Assembly: GCF_025264685.1 (NCBI RefSeq)
Contig: NZ_CP073721.1
Coordinates: forward strand, 7,953,501 to 8,017,500
Length of the DNA: 64,000 nt
Direction of reading: 5' to 3'
Source of the DNA: Dactylosporangium roseum
GTDB taxonomy: Bacteria; Actinomycetota; Actinomycetes; Mycobacteriales; Micromonosporaceae
Part shown: positions 26,297-35,204 of the stretch, piece by piece
How the letters are laid out: each line of letters starts with the position of its first letter
Position numbering within the stretch: the first letter of the stretch is position 1
Translations under genes and position numbers: made by a program
The notes under the pieces: model-generated
The model's database searches: none
The model's input: the letters and a program-made list of their open reading frames with translations, nothing else
What the model was told of the DNA's origin: nothing

Positions 26297-27510
26297 GTGC
26301 ATAGTTCCTCAAAGGCAGTACACGAACTTGCGGCGTAGTGTGCGGGTCGGTGGTGCCGGGCGTCCCCAGATCCAGGGCTTGGCGCGGGTGTTGAGCTGGG
26401 CGGTGGCCACGTCCACGGCGTGGGTGATCTCGTCGGTGTCGACAAAGGACTGTCCGGCGAACGCGGCCCGGCGCAGCAGCCGCCACCAGCCCTCCGCCAT
26501 ATTCAGCCAGCAGGCCCGCTTCGGGATGAAGACCTGCTGAATCCGGGGGTGACGGGCCAGCCACCGCTGTACCTTGCCGCTGCAGTGGCTGGACAGGTTG
26601 TCGGTGATCACCCGGATCTGCCCGCGCGGGTTGGCCCCGGCGACCTTTGCGAGGAGCTGGATCCAGCCGTCGCTGTTACGGGAGGGGGCGCAGCAGGTCA
26701 CCTCGGTGCCGTCGCGGATGCGTAGCCCACCGTAGACCCACAGCTTGTCCGGACCGCGGGAGTATTCCAAGGGTGCTTTGATGCGGTGGCCGTCGGGTGA
26801 CCAGCCCGGCGCCGGCGGGAACGTCCGCGGGATCACCGGCCCCAGTTCGTCGGCGCAGATCACCGTGGTCCGCGCCGGCGGGTGGGTGTAGAGCCCGACG
26901 ACCGCCGCCCTTTTGAGACGAAGTCAGGATCCTCGCTGTGCGCCCAGGAGCGGGTGTGCCGCCAGCGGACCTTCTCCGCCAGCAGGATCCGCCGCACCTG
27001 GCTGCGGTGCACATCGATGCCTTCGGCCTGGGCGGCCTCGGTGAGGCTGTTCAGCGTCCACCGCGGCGCGCCGTGCTCATCCGCAGCGGCCAACTGCCCG
27101 GCGTCATCACGGACCGGCCGGCCCGCAGGAACCGAACGAGCCAACGCGATGATGCGACCACGCTGCTGTTCGGTGATCCGGCGTTTGCGTCCCGCTCCGG
27201 GCAGGTCACCCAGCCCATCGACACCCTCGGCGTTGAACCGGGCCAGCCGTTCCCGCACCGTCTGCATGTGGCAGCCGAGCTGGGCGGCGATCGCACTGGT
27301 ACGGGCTCCGTCCCAACTGGCCGCGATCATCTTCGCCCGCATGATCCAGTCCGCTGGGGCGTGCCGCGACCCCGCCAACTTCCGGATCTTCCGCTCCTCC
27401 TCCGCATCCGCGGGAGGACGCGCGTACAGCAACTTCGGCATGACAGATCGCCTCCCCACCAGCATCCCACCAGCAGGGCCGATCTACACCCCCAAAGAGG
27501 AACTATGCAC
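26297..27510 (-). mobile_element. IS630-family insertion sequence with TA target duplication
   Basis: The 1214-bp element is bounded by perfect 14-bp inverted repeats, GTGCATAGTTCCTC at 26297-26310 and its complement at 27497-27510. Each is flanked by TA (26295-26296 and 27511-27512), the target duplication expected for IS630/Tc1. It carries one transposase split over two frames. Ends and catalytic residues look intact, so it may be recent and active. Confidence 0.93.
26309..27441 (-). CDS. IS630-family DDE transposase, two frames joined by probable -1 frameshift
   Basis: The first frame (27441 to 26860, from MPKLLYARPPADAEEE) encodes the helix-turn-helix half (SAIAAQLGCHMQTVRERLARF, then a GRKRRIT arm). 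The second frame (to 26309) encodes the catalytic half, with Asp in VICADELGPV, Asp in VITDNLSSH and Glu in LNMAEGWW. The frames join at AAAAGGG (minus strand, 26914-26908): a -1 slip on the lysine codon turns FVSKG into FVSKRAAVVGLYTHPP, which continues the family sequence. Programmed frameshifting is known in this family. A degenerative mutation is the alternative. Confidence 0.88.
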
Positions 27511-27756
27511 TAGCAGCCGCGGCATCGGCGAGGCGAACACGAACGCGACGGCCCCGCCGTGTCCGACGGCGAGGAGAAGGTCCGCCTGCTCCAGATGCGT
27601 CATGTGCTGTTGAAACCCGACCGGGCGCATGCGCGCGGCGAGGGTCTAGCGGTCGAGGCTGTACACAACGCGTCGACGCCGGGCATCGAGCACGATCCTG
27701 TGGGATATGCAACGGCAGGATTGACTACGGACGGCGAAAAACCGACCGTGACGGGC

Positions 27757-28095
27757 ATGACCATCCAGCCGGCCACCGACCCAAGCGATGAAATGCCAAC
27801 CGGGATGGCCCGCCTTCGGAACGCCATCGCCTGCGAGTTGCACGCGCAACTCGCCATGCGTGGCGAAACGATCAACCTTGCAGACGTCCCCGAAGTCGCC
27901 TTCGCCGTGACCATGCAGCTCCGGCACGCGTTTCGCATCGAGTGGGCACCTCGATGGATCGACGAACGGGACGACGGTGAATCACTCGGCTTGGATGCCA
28001 CCGTCTTCCGTGCATCGACCCTGCCGAACGAGGAAACCCAGGGATCAACAGACCGATACCCAATCTTCGACCACGGATGGCCACGCCGGCTCTGA
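27757..28095 (+). CDS. Hypothetical protein
   Basis: A 112-residue frame from ATG 27757 has balanced composition and a helical look (MARLRNAIACELHAQLAMRGETINLADVPEVAFAVTMQLRHAF). A GTG at 27559 would extend it by 66 residues. No domain is recognised and no strong ribosome-binding site is seen. It sits between the insertion element and the first copy of the tRNA-linked repeat, so it could be cargo or a remnant. Confidence 0.4.
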   Translation: MTIQPATDPSDEMPTGMARLRNAIACELHAQLAMRGETINLADVPEVAFAVTMQLRHAFRIEWAPRWIDERDDGESLGLDATVFRASTLPNEETQGSTDRYPIFDHGWPRRL

Positions 28096-28137
28096 CATCT
28101 ACCCATTCGACAAAACACGAAGTGCGGCTGGAGTACG

Positions 28138-28458
28138 CCGCCGCCGTCTGAGTCAGGAGGGAATGCCAGTTCGCCGTGCCACCCGATCAGACAGGTGCAA
28201 CTGTGCCGCCGGGAATCCCGACGCGGGACGGTGATCGCCGTGGGTGCTCCGTGGGTGCTCGGATGTTCAGGACCGTGGACGGACCAGCCCGGATTCCGCG
28301 ACTGACGGCACACTGCCCTGTTCCACAATGTGAACCAGCAACGCCCGGACCAGGCAATACGCGCCAGGACGGAAACGGACGAGAGCTGGCAGGGACGGAC
28401 GAGGTACCCTATTCGCGCGGGCTGCTAGCTCAATGGCAGAGCTGCGGACTTTTAATCC
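28138..28458 (+). repeat. Direct repeat copy A, ending inside a tRNA-Lys
   Basis: About 320 bp here match 34842-35172 with scattered substitutions and small indels. The shared unit begins at the last codons of an IS6-type transposase (gccgtctgag) and ends after the tRNA-Lys anticodon stem. The two copies lie in the same orientation 6.7 kb apart. Confidence 0.92.
28419..28458 (+). pseudogene. Truncated tRNA-Lys (5' half only)
   Basis: The first 40 bases are identical to the complete tRNA-Lys at 35133, including acceptor 5' strand, D arm and anticodon loop CTTTTAA. The sequence then diverges, so the T arm and acceptor 3' strand are missing. It cannot fold into a functional tRNA. Confidence 0.9.
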
Positions 28459-28996
28459 TCAGGAATGCGCCATCGTTGCCGATCAAGATGGCCGTTGAGC
28501 AGCCAAACGCAGACGCAGACTGTCTACTGTGGATCTAAAGTGCTCGGTGGGCGCTCGTCTGTTCGGAGCGATTGAGTGTGCCCACGTCCGACCGGAGGCG
28601 ACGTTGTCCGACGGAGTCCGCAGGACAGCGCGCCTCGGAAGCCGGCGAGTGATCGAGCCGCGCGGTAGCCATGTCAACGGCGATGGACAAGAAGGACGCA
28701 ACAAGATCGGCGCGAGAATTGGATAGGGCAATGACCAGCACGGATGTATTTTTCGGCGGTCACACCGTTCCAGCGACAGGATCAAGGAACGACGCCGGCT
28801 GAGATCGGCCCGGGCGGTGAGCCGGCGGAGCACCGGCGCACCGACATCGTCGGCGGACAGCAGCACCTCCATGGCGGTGACGTCGTCGCCCTGGTCAGCC
28901 AACTCATCCGAGCGCGCCAAATGTCGTCGCACATACAGCATCGGGGACGCAACCAATGGCGCTTCCCAGCACCGGCGCTCACGGGCGCAGGACCTG
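28459..28996. other. Gene-free stretch between tRNA fragment and glycosidase
   Basis: Open frames here on both strands are Arg/Ser-rich and mutually antisense, with no motif, start context or homology that I recognise. It probably represents scrambled DNA joined at the tRNA fragment. Confidence 0.5.
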
Positions 28997-31141
28997 TCAG
29001 CGTAGCGTCCAGGTGGCGGTGTCGGTGTATGCCGTTCCGGCGTGGACGCCGGTCACCTCGATGGTGTTGGTGCCCGGTGCCAGCGTGACGTTGGACCAGG
29101 TGTAGGCGTGACCGGTCAGCGGGGTCGCTGCGCCGACCTGGACGCCGTTGACCTTCAGGGTCACGCTGTCGGCTGTCCCGTACACCTTGACGCTCGTGGC
29201 CGGGTCGGTCCGGTCGACCCAGCGCCGGCTGGTGATGTACACGAACGGCGTCGCGGTCCAGTTGGCTTTGTACCAGTAGAACGCGTCCTTGCGGGTGGCC
29301 CGCTCATAGGTCACCAGACCCTTGTCGTTGCGTCCGGGGGTGTCGCCCTCGCCGCGCTGGTCGGCAGCGAAGTCGAACATGTTCCATACGAAGGTTCCCC
29401 ACAGGTACGGGCGGGCGCTGATTTGCGCCCAGTACCGTTCGTGGAGCAGCGCCTGATACTCCTCGGGGTGCCAGGCACCGGCCGGTTGCGGGGGTGGCGG
29501 GTCGGCCTGGTGCTGCACGATGCTGGCGCCGGCGCCGTACTCACTCAGCGCTATTCGCTGCGCCGGCTGCTCCCGGTGCAGGTTGTCCAGAAAGACGCCG
29601 AGCCGGTCGGCCGAACCGTAGTACCAGCCGTAGTAGCGGTTATATCCGGTGACGGCCGAGTGCGCGGTCAGGCCGCCGTCGATGACCGCGGTGCTGTGCG
29701 CGTACGTGGACAGCCTGTCCGGGTCCTCGGCGGCAGCCAGCTTGGCGAGGGACGCGAGGACGCGGTTGGTCGCGGGGTCGTCGGCGTGCTGTTCGTTGCC
29801 GATGCCCCAGAACGCGATCGACGGATGGTTGTAGTTCTGCCGGATCAGCTCACGGAGTTGCTGTTCGGCATTGCCGGTGAATGCCAGACCGTCGGTGATC
29901 GAGTCGACCAGCGGGATTTCCGTCCACACCAGATAGCCGCGTTCGTCCGCGAGGTCGTACACCTTCTGATCCTGCTGGTAGTGCGCGGTCCGCAACGCGT
30001 TGACACCCATCTCGTCCATGATGTCGAAGTCGAGCTTGTGATCGGCGTTGGTCAGCGCCCAACCTCGGTCAAGCCGGTCCTGGTGCCGGTTCACGCCGTG
30101 CAGCGCCAGGTGATCGCCGTTGAGGAACAGGCCACGATCCGGGTCGATGGACACGGTGCGCAACCCGAACCGTTCGGTCACGGTATCCGTCACGTTGCCG
30201 GTCGCAGCGTCGCGAATCTCGACGTTCGCTCGGTAGAGAAACGGGTCTGCGCGCCCGCGCCACAGCCGCGGGGCGGTAATGGTGACCGGCTGGACGACTC
30301 GGATGACGGCGCCCGGGGCGACACGCTGGACCGCGCTGGTGGCGTCGGCGACCGCGACGCCGTCCGTGCGTGTGACGGTTGTCCGGACGATGACCTCGCG
30401 CCGCTGTTCACTGCTGTTGCGAACGCGGACCGAAACATCGACGTCCGCGGAGGTGCCGACGCTGCGCTGTCGCACGTACACGCCCGGTCCGGCGCTGTCG
30501 AGCAGGTCGACAGCCAGCGCGTCCGTCGCCAACAGGTGCACGTCGCGATAGATTCCCCCGAAGAACGTGTAGTCGGCGCTCAGAGGCGGCACATCGGGGT
30601 CGGGGGCGTTGCTCACCCGTACCGCGACGACGTTGTCCCGACCCGGCGCCAACGCCCCGGTGGCGTCGAACCTGAATCTCGCGTAGCCGCCCCGGTGCTG
30701 GCCAAGATGAGTTCCGTTGACCCAGACGTCGGCCACACTGTTCGCGCCGTCGAACTGCAGCCACAGCCGTTTGCCCGCCCAGTCCGCCGCGGGCGTGTAG
30801 TGCCGGCGGTACCAGCCCGTGCCGCGGTGGTAGTCCGCGCCGCCGTCCTGACCGTCGGAGCCGTTCCAGGTGTGCGGGACGCTCACCGGCGTCCAGCCCG
30901 CGTCGTCGAAGCCGATCCCGTCGGCACCCGGCCGGTCGCCCTGGAGGAACCGCCAATCCGCGTTCAGCCCGACCTGCAGGCGCCCGGCCGGCGTGCCGTC
31001 CCCGTCGAGCTCCGGTGGCGCCGAGAACGCCAACGACAGCAGCACCGCGGACGCGGATAGCGTCACGATGGCGAAGAAGGCAGAACCCAGCCTGCGCCAT
31101 CTCACGGGCCGGGGCGCCGTGCGTACGAGATTCGAGTGCAT
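28997..31141 (-). CDS. Secreted or membrane-anchored GH2 glycosidase (beta-galactosidase-like)
   Basis: From ATG 31141 the product is 714 residues. It has a basic leader and hydrophobic span (RRLGSAFFAIVTLSASAVLLSLAF), a jelly-roll sugar-binding domain (NADWRFLQGDRPGADGIGFD, FDGANSVADVWVNGTHLG), an immunoglobulin-like domain and a TIM barrel. The acid/base Glu lies in WGIGNEQH and the nucleophile Glu in ALSEYGAG. The C-terminal 70 residues form a further beta domain (VTLKVNGVQVG). It would release galactose, glucuronic acid or related sugars outside the cell. The frame is open upstream of 31141, but that part is not homologous. No recognisable transport neighbours are present. Confidence 0.9.
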   Translation of the reverse strand: MHSNLVRTAPRPVRWRRLGSAFFAIVTLSASAVLLSLAFSAPPELDGDGTPAGRLQVGLNADWRFLQGDRPGADGIGFDDAGWTPVSVPHTWNGSDGQDGGADYHRGTGWYRRHYTPAADWAGKRLWLQFDGANSVADVWVNGTHLGQHRGGYARFRFDATGALAPGRDNVVAVRVSNAPDPDVPPLSADYTFFGGIYRDVHLLATDALAVDLLDSAGPGVYVRQRSVGTSADVDVSVRVRNSSEQRREVIVRTTVTRTDGVAVADATSAVQRVAPGAVIRVVQPVTITAPRLWRGRADPFLYRANVEIRDAATGNVTDTVTERFGLRTVSIDPDRGLFLNGDHLALHGVNRHQDRLDRGWALTNADHKLDFDIMDEMGVNALRTAHYQQDQKVYDLADERGYLVWTEIPLVDSITDGLAFTGNAEQQLRELIRQNYNHPSIAFWGIGNEQHADDPATNRVLASLAKLAAAEDPDRLSTYAHSTAVIDGGLTAHSAVTGYNRYYGWYYGSADRLGVFLDNLHREQPAQRIALSEYGAGASIVQHQADPPPPQPAGAWHPEEYQALLHERYWAQISARPYLWGTFVWNMFDFAADQRGEGDTPGRNDKGLVTYERATRKDAFYWYKANWTATPFVYITSRRWVDRTDPATSVKVYGTADSVTLKVNGVQVGAATPLTGHAYTWSNVTLAPGTNTIEVTGVHAGTAYTDTATWTLR

Positions 31142-31487
31142 CGGCTGCGATGCTGCCAGACGACCGCACGCGAACATAGGCGGCCATCCCCAGAGGCCGC
31201 GGCGGCGGCGCCGTAGGCGATCCGCAGGTGAGTTCCGTCGACGTGCCCAACGTGGCGGGCGTCCGGTCACACAGTGGGATGGGAAGCCTGCACCGCGGCG
31301 GAAGTTCAAGCGGGAGTACGGCTTGGCTCCCGGTCGGTACCGCCAGCAGTCACGGAGATAGTCCGGTCGGCGCGACGTGACGACGACGGCCTCCTGTTGG
31401 ACGCCAACCCAATCTGCTTGATATGCAGGTAATCCTCCTTTGCCGCCGGCATGTTTGTGCCGGTAGGCCGGGCCGAGAGGTTCCTGC

Positions 31488-31610
31488 ATGTCGCGAAGCG
31501 GTCTGCGTGTCCATCGGTCCCGGAACGCGGCTGGCGATCTTGTCGTGCGGTTCGGTGCGGCGTTGTTGGGTGCGTATCTGGAGTTTCTGGTGGTGCGGTG
31601 TCAACGGCCA
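31488..31610 (+). pseudogene. Possible N-terminal fragment of a phage-type integrase
   Basis: The frame reads AAGDLVVRFGAALLGAYLEFLVVRC, which resembles the core-binding start of actinobacterial tyrosine recombinases (YLEF.. ARC). It then loses all similarity. It is short, so the call is tentative. Confidence 0.35.
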
Positions 31611-31719
31611 TGGTGGTGTGGGCTCTGGCACGACGCTCGTTTGCGCTGGGCCGAAGGCGGCCCAGGCTATCGCTGCGGCGGGCGAGGTGATGTGCGTGCC
31701 CGATACGCAACGCGCTGCC

Positions 31720-31975
31720 GTGGCCCCAGTTCCTGACCGGCGAGATCACGGCGTTCGACACCCTGCTGCGCGAACTGGCCGCCTGCGGCCGACACCTGGC
31801 GCAACTGCTGCCCGACGCGCCCGCCGGGGTGCTGACCTTGATCCCGGCATCGGCGTGCTCACCCCTCCTACTACGGCGCGGCCCTCGGCCATCCTGTCCG
31901 GTTCGCCGACAACGGCATCGACCTACCGCTACTCCGGTCTGGCCCCCGACCGGCTACGAATCGGCCGGCGGCGCG
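31720..31975 (+). pseudogene. IS110-family transposase remnant
   Basis: Read across three frames this segment gives LTGEITAFDTLLRELAA, AGVLTLIP, GIGVLT, ALGHPVRFADNGID and YRYSGLAP. Together they are the IS110 C-terminal transposase core (PGIG.. to GLAP). At least two frameshifts make it non-functional, and the N-terminal DEDD half is absent. Confidence 0.75.
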
Positions 31976-32093
31976 CCGCCACCGTGCACATCACCTGGCC
32001 ATAGTCGGAGACACCTGGCGGTCCTGATCAGCGCCATCGTGGGCCACGCCGGGTGGGTGTCCGTTGATCAGGCGGCATGCGAGAAGGAGCGAA

Positions 32094-32378
32094 CTACAGG
32101 CTGGGAGCCGGCAGCACCTCGAATTCGCCGATGTCCGCACTGACGATGAGCGTTTCGAGGTCGTCGCTGGGGCCGCCTCCGCGGAAGGCGTGCATTGCGG
32201 CGCGATCCGTCCAGCATTCGTAGACGTTGACACGCTCGGCGTCGATCGGATCGGTAGCGACGACAAAGTCGTGACATCCGGGGGCGGTGCGGGCAAGCTG
32301 GATGTCTTCGCGCGAGAGGGTCAGGAAGCGTTCACGGTCGCCGGTGCCGACGCGGAGGTGACCGGCAACGATGATCAT
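32094..32378 (-). CDS. Antibiotic-biosynthesis-monooxygenase-fold (ABM) protein
   Basis: The 94-residue product starts MIIVAGHLRVGTGDRERFL and continues with APGCHDFVVATDPIDAERVNVYECWTDRAAMHAF, the typical dimeric ferredoxin-like ABM fold. Members oxidise quinol-type compounds or haem without a cofactor. Its ATG overlaps the stop of the DHFR-like gene upstream on the same strand, so both are made together and are probably under the divergent TetR regulator. Confidence 0.88.
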   Translation of the reverse strand: MIIVAGHLRVGTGDRERFLTLSREDIQLARTAPGCHDFVVATDPIDAERVNVYECWTDRAAMHAFRGGGPSDDLETLIVSADIGEFEVLPAPSL

Positions 32379-32932
32379 TGCGCGGCCGTTTCGTAGGCGA
32401 GGAGCATCGCGCCGGAAGCGAACTGGTGCGTGTGCGCCAGGCACAGTTCGGCCTTCGGGTAGGTCCCGTCGAACAAGCGGGCACCGCCGCCGAGCAGCAC
32501 GGGATTGACGATGAGTCGAAGCTCGTCGAGGACGCCGAGCCCAACGGCGGTCGTGGCAGCGCGGGCGCCGGCAAAGAGCGCGAGGTCGCCTCCGTCCCGC
32601 TGTTTGAGCCGGGCCAGCGCAGTGGCGGGATCGTCGCCGAGCAGGTGGGTGTTGTGCCAGCCGGCGCGCTTGAGTGTCCGGGACAGGACATACTTGGGCA
32701 GCTCGTGCATCTTGCGCGCCTGGACGGCAGATACTTCGTCCCCCGCCGTGGGCCAATACGCCGCGAGCTGCTCGAAGGCCACCCGCCCGAAGATCATGCC
32801 ATCGATGGATTCAAGAAGCTGGTCCAGGTAGCGCTGGAATTCCTCGTCAGAGAAGTGCCAGTCGATGTCACCAGCCGTATCGCAGATGTAGCCGTCCAAC
32901 GACACGTTGATGTGCAAGAAGATTCGTCTCAT
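32375..32932 (-). CDS. DHFR-family (RibD C-terminal-like) protein
   Basis: The ATG at 32932 follows GGGGAG. The 185-residue protein begins MRRIFLHINVSLDGYICDTAGDIDWHF and has FGRVAFEQLAAYWP and LLGGGARLFDG, the marks of the actinobacterial dihydrofolate-reductase-like (YyaP/RibD-C) family. It is probably an NADPH-dependent reductase with unknown substrate. It is coupled to the ABM gene and divergent from a TetR gene with two operators in between, which suggests a small inducible detoxification unit. Confidence 0.88.
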   Translation of the reverse strand: MRRIFLHINVSLDGYICDTAGDIDWHFSDEEFQRYLDQLLESIDGMIFGRVAFEQLAAYWPTAGDEVSAVQARKMHELPKYVLSRTLKRAGWHNTHLLGDDPATALARLKQRDGGDLALFAGARAATTAVGLGVLDELRLIVNPVLLGGGARLFDGTYPKAELCLAHTHQFASGAMLLAYETAAQ

Positions 32933-33026
32933 CGCATCTCCCCTGGTTGCGCGCCACGGGCGCTCGTGGGCGGGTGGTTCAAAGCTGGACATCGGCGCGG
33001 TCGCCATGCCGATATTCTTGGCCGAT

Positions 33027-33091
33027 ACTTCTTGATTGAGTGAACAATAAGTCGGCACCCTATGACTTCTTGAACGAACTGTCAATAAGTC
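33027..33091. promoter_or_regulatory. Two tandem palindromic operators for the TetR regulator
   Basis: The site ACTTCTTGA-N8-ACAATAAGTC at 33027-33053 recurs as GACTTCTTGA-N8-TCAATAAGTC at 33064-33091. The half-sites are inverted (GACTTATTGA ideal). The centres are about 38 bp apart in the 172-bp divergent region. This is a classic TetR-type control region covering both promoters. Confidence 0.85.
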
Positions 33092-33104
33092 GTAGCATGT
33101 CGCC

Positions 33105-33746
33105 ATGCCTCGAACCGGCCGGCCGCGTACCTTCGACGAAGACCACGTGATCAACGGCGCCAAGGACGTCTTCTGGCGGCGCGGCTACGCGGCAACCTCC
33201 CTGAGAGACCTCAAGGACGAACTCGGCGTGTTGCCGGGCAGCCTCTACGGTGCCTTCGGCGACAAGCACGCATTGTTCCTGCGGGCATTGCAGCGCTACG
33301 CCGATGACACACGCGTGGCCGCCTCGGCCGTCCTGGCCGACGGCCCATTGTTGCCGCGCATCAGTGAACTGCTCCGTAACGTCTTGGCCGCTGCCCGTAC
33401 GGCACCAGGGCGCGGCTGCATGCTCGGCAACACCGCCGCAGAGCTGCTTCCAGACGATGAGGCCGCCGGTCGGGTGGTGAGCGGCGCGTTCAGCACGCTG
33501 GAGCATGCGATCGAGCAGGCGCTGGCTGTCGCGCAGCGGACCGGCGAGATCCGTGCGGACGTTGATTGCGCGGCCCAAGCCCGCCTCCTTGTCGTTCTCA
33601 TGCAAGGCCTGCATGTGGTCGCCCGCACAGAACCTGACCCCCACCGGCTTGACGATGTCGTCCACATAGCCCTCGCGTCGCTTACACCCACGCACGCACG
33701 CGCCGCGGAATGCACAGGCCAGACTCGGCGATCAGCGCGGCCATAG
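33105..33746 (+). CDS. TetR-family transcriptional repressor
   Basis: The 213-residue product opens with MPRTGRPRTFDEDHVINGAKDVFWRRGYAATSLRDLKDELGVLPGSLYGAFGDKHALFLRAL, a complete TetR helix-turn-helix. The C-terminal part (GCMLGNTAAELLPDDEAAGRVV) matches the TetR_C subgroup often paired with small oxidoreductases. It starts 14 bp after the second operator and is divergent from the DHFR-like/ABM pair, which it most likely represses together with itself. Confidence 0.92.
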   Translation: MPRTGRPRTFDEDHVINGAKDVFWRRGYAATSLRDLKDELGVLPGSLYGAFGDKHALFLRALQRYADDTRVAASAVLADGPLLPRISELLRNVLAAARTAPGRGCMLGNTAAELLPDDEAAGRVVSGAFSTLEHAIEQALAVAQRTGEIRADVDCAAQARLLVVLMQGLHVVARTEPDPHRLDDVVHIALASLTPTHARAAECTGQTRRSARP

Positions 33747-34045
33747 TCGGTACGTCCGCCGCCGCGGTGCAGGAATGGGCATCAACGTTCGTCGGACTAC
33801 GACACCCGCGGTGGCACCCAACGCGCCATCCGCAACCGCATCCGAGCCCTGCACAACCTCGGCTACGTCGTCAACCTGCAACCCGCCGCATAACACAGGC
33901 AACAACCCTCCCGGCTCCGCCGGGAGCTGCCGCCCGCCACTCACCGTTCATTTTCGAGCTAGAACTGCCGCTCAACTGTGGAACGTGGGAGAAGGTACGG
34001 TGGGCGCGCTCCGCCTTCAGTGCACGGTGAGCCGCGAGGGGTGTC
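33747..34045 (+). other. Degenerate region with transposase-like C-terminal scrap
   Basis: At about 33793-33894 one frame reads YDTRGGTQRAIRNRIRALHNLGYVVNLQPAA and a stop, which resembles the C-terminus of a transposase, but it has no start or catalytic part. The rest shows no gene. Confidence 0.35.
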
Positions 34046-34453
34046 ATGTTCAATCACAAGCCGGACGACTATGTGTGCCCCTTCTGCCACGTGCTCATCG
34101 TGCCGAATGATCACTACGAGAATCTGTACGACCTGCCGTCTCACTACGGGCACGCGATCCATGACCTGGCCCGCGAGGTCGCAATCGGCATGCGGCATAC
34201 CTACGGCTGCGATGGAACCTCCGTGCGCCAGCACAACGAGCCGGCCGGCAACCAGGATTTCTGGCTGTCAACGCTTCCGGAACCAGTCTTTCGGGAGCGG
34301 CGACACTGGCACTACCACATGCATGTCTTCCCGCGATATACCGGTGACAACCTCTACTTCACCTACCCGGACCAAGATTTCAGACCGGCCGAGCAGCGCG
34401 CAGTGTTCGCGGACAAGCTGCGCGAGCACTTCGAGTCGACGTCACCGAACTGA
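34046..34453 (+). CDS. HIT-family protein with internal deletion
   Basis: The 135-residue frame starts MFNHKPDDYVCPFC and ends with the histidine triad region HWHYHMHVFPRY, both typical of HIT hydrolases that cut dinucleoside or nucleoside-phosphoramidate bonds. Between CPFC and HVLIVPNDHYENLYDLP about 35 residues expected in the family seem to be missing. A 15-residue stretch (FWLSTLPEPVFRERRH) appears inserted before the triad. The frame is intact, but the nucleotide-binding N-terminal half is shortened, so activity is doubtful. It lies among mobile remnants. Confidence 0.7.
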   Translation: MFNHKPDDYVCPFCHVLIVPNDHYENLYDLPSHYGHAIHDLAREVAIGMRHTYGCDGTSVRQHNEPAGNQDFWLSTLPEPVFRERRHWHYHMHVFPRYTGDNLYFTYPDQDFRPAEQRAVFADKLREHFESTSPN

Positions 34454-34540
34454 TCCGAGACGGCCCGGCGCCGCTGGCACACTGCCGTAGTTGGCATGAC
34501 CTGCGGGTTGTCGACCGATTCAGGGACCACCTCGCTCGGG

Positions 34541-34855
34541 TGGTTGAGGGTGACACCCACCGAGGTGGTCACCGACGCCGCGGCGGTCTACCCCGCAGTG
34601 CCCGACGAGCTGATCCCGTTGGCCTGGCACCACGTCAAGTGCCATGCCAACAACCCGATCGAGGCCGATCACGGTCTGCTCAAGCACCGGCTCAGACCGA
34701 TGCGCGGACTGCGCACCGACCGCACTGCGCAGACGATCATCGCCGCACACGCCTTCATGCAGAACCTCCGTCGCGGCCACGACGAACTCGGGCTCGACGC
34801 ACCACGCGGTCTCCGCATCGCCGCGGCGTTCACCGAACTCGCCACCGCCGTCTGA
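34541..34855 (+). pseudogene. IS6-family transposase C-terminal fragment
   Basis: The frame reads VTPTEVVTDAAAVYPAVPDELIP, then NPIEADHGLLKHRLRPMRGLRT and HAFMQNLRRGHDELG, which is the C-terminal half of an IS6/IS26-type DDE transposase (second Asp and Glu present). The N-terminal HTH and first Asp are absent. Its final codons form the left edge of repeat copy B. Confidence 0.88.
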
Positions 34856-35172
34856 GTCAGGAGGGAATGCCAGTTCGCCGTGCCACCCGATCAGACAATG
34901 CAACTGCGCCCACCGGGCACCCCGACGCGGGACGGTGATCGCCGTGGGTGCTCCGTGGGTGCTCGGATGTTCAGGACCGTGGACGGACCAGCCCGGATCA
35001 ACCCGGATTCCGCGGCTGACGGCACACTGCCATGTTCCACAATGTGGACTGGCAACGCCTGGACCAGGCAATACGCGCCAGGACGGAAACGGACGCGAGC
35101 TGGCACGGGCGGACGAGGTACCCTATTCGCGCGGGCTGCTAGCTCAATGGCAGAGCTGCGGACTTTTAATCC
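34842..35172 (+). repeat. Direct repeat copy B, running into the complete tRNA-Lys
   Basis: This is the partner of 28138-28458. It includes the IS6 transposase end, about 270 bp of upstream sequence with the putative tRNA promoter (GGTACCCTATTCG), and the first 40 bases of the tRNA. Here the tRNA is complete. Confidence 0.92.
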
Positions 35173-35204
35173 GTAGGTTCAGGGTTCGAGTCCCTGGCGG
35201 CCCA
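35133..35204 (+). tRNA. tRNA-Lys (anticodon TTT)
   Basis: GGGCTGC pairs with GCGGCCC in the acceptor stem. The D arm is GCTC/GAGC, the anticodon arm is GCGGA-CTTTTAA-TCCGT with anticodon TTT, and the T arm is CAGGG-TTCGAGT-CCCTG. The discriminator is A and CCA is not encoded. A decayed integrase lies immediately 3', so this gene is a used integration site. Confidence 0.95.

Noticed and set aside
28419..28458. Second functional tRNA-Lys
   Set aside because: Only the first 40 bases are present; the T arm and acceptor 3' strand are missing.
29042..31060. 672-codon frame opposite the GH2 glycosidase
   Set aside because: Antisense artefact of high GC; the minus strand has full GH2 motifs.
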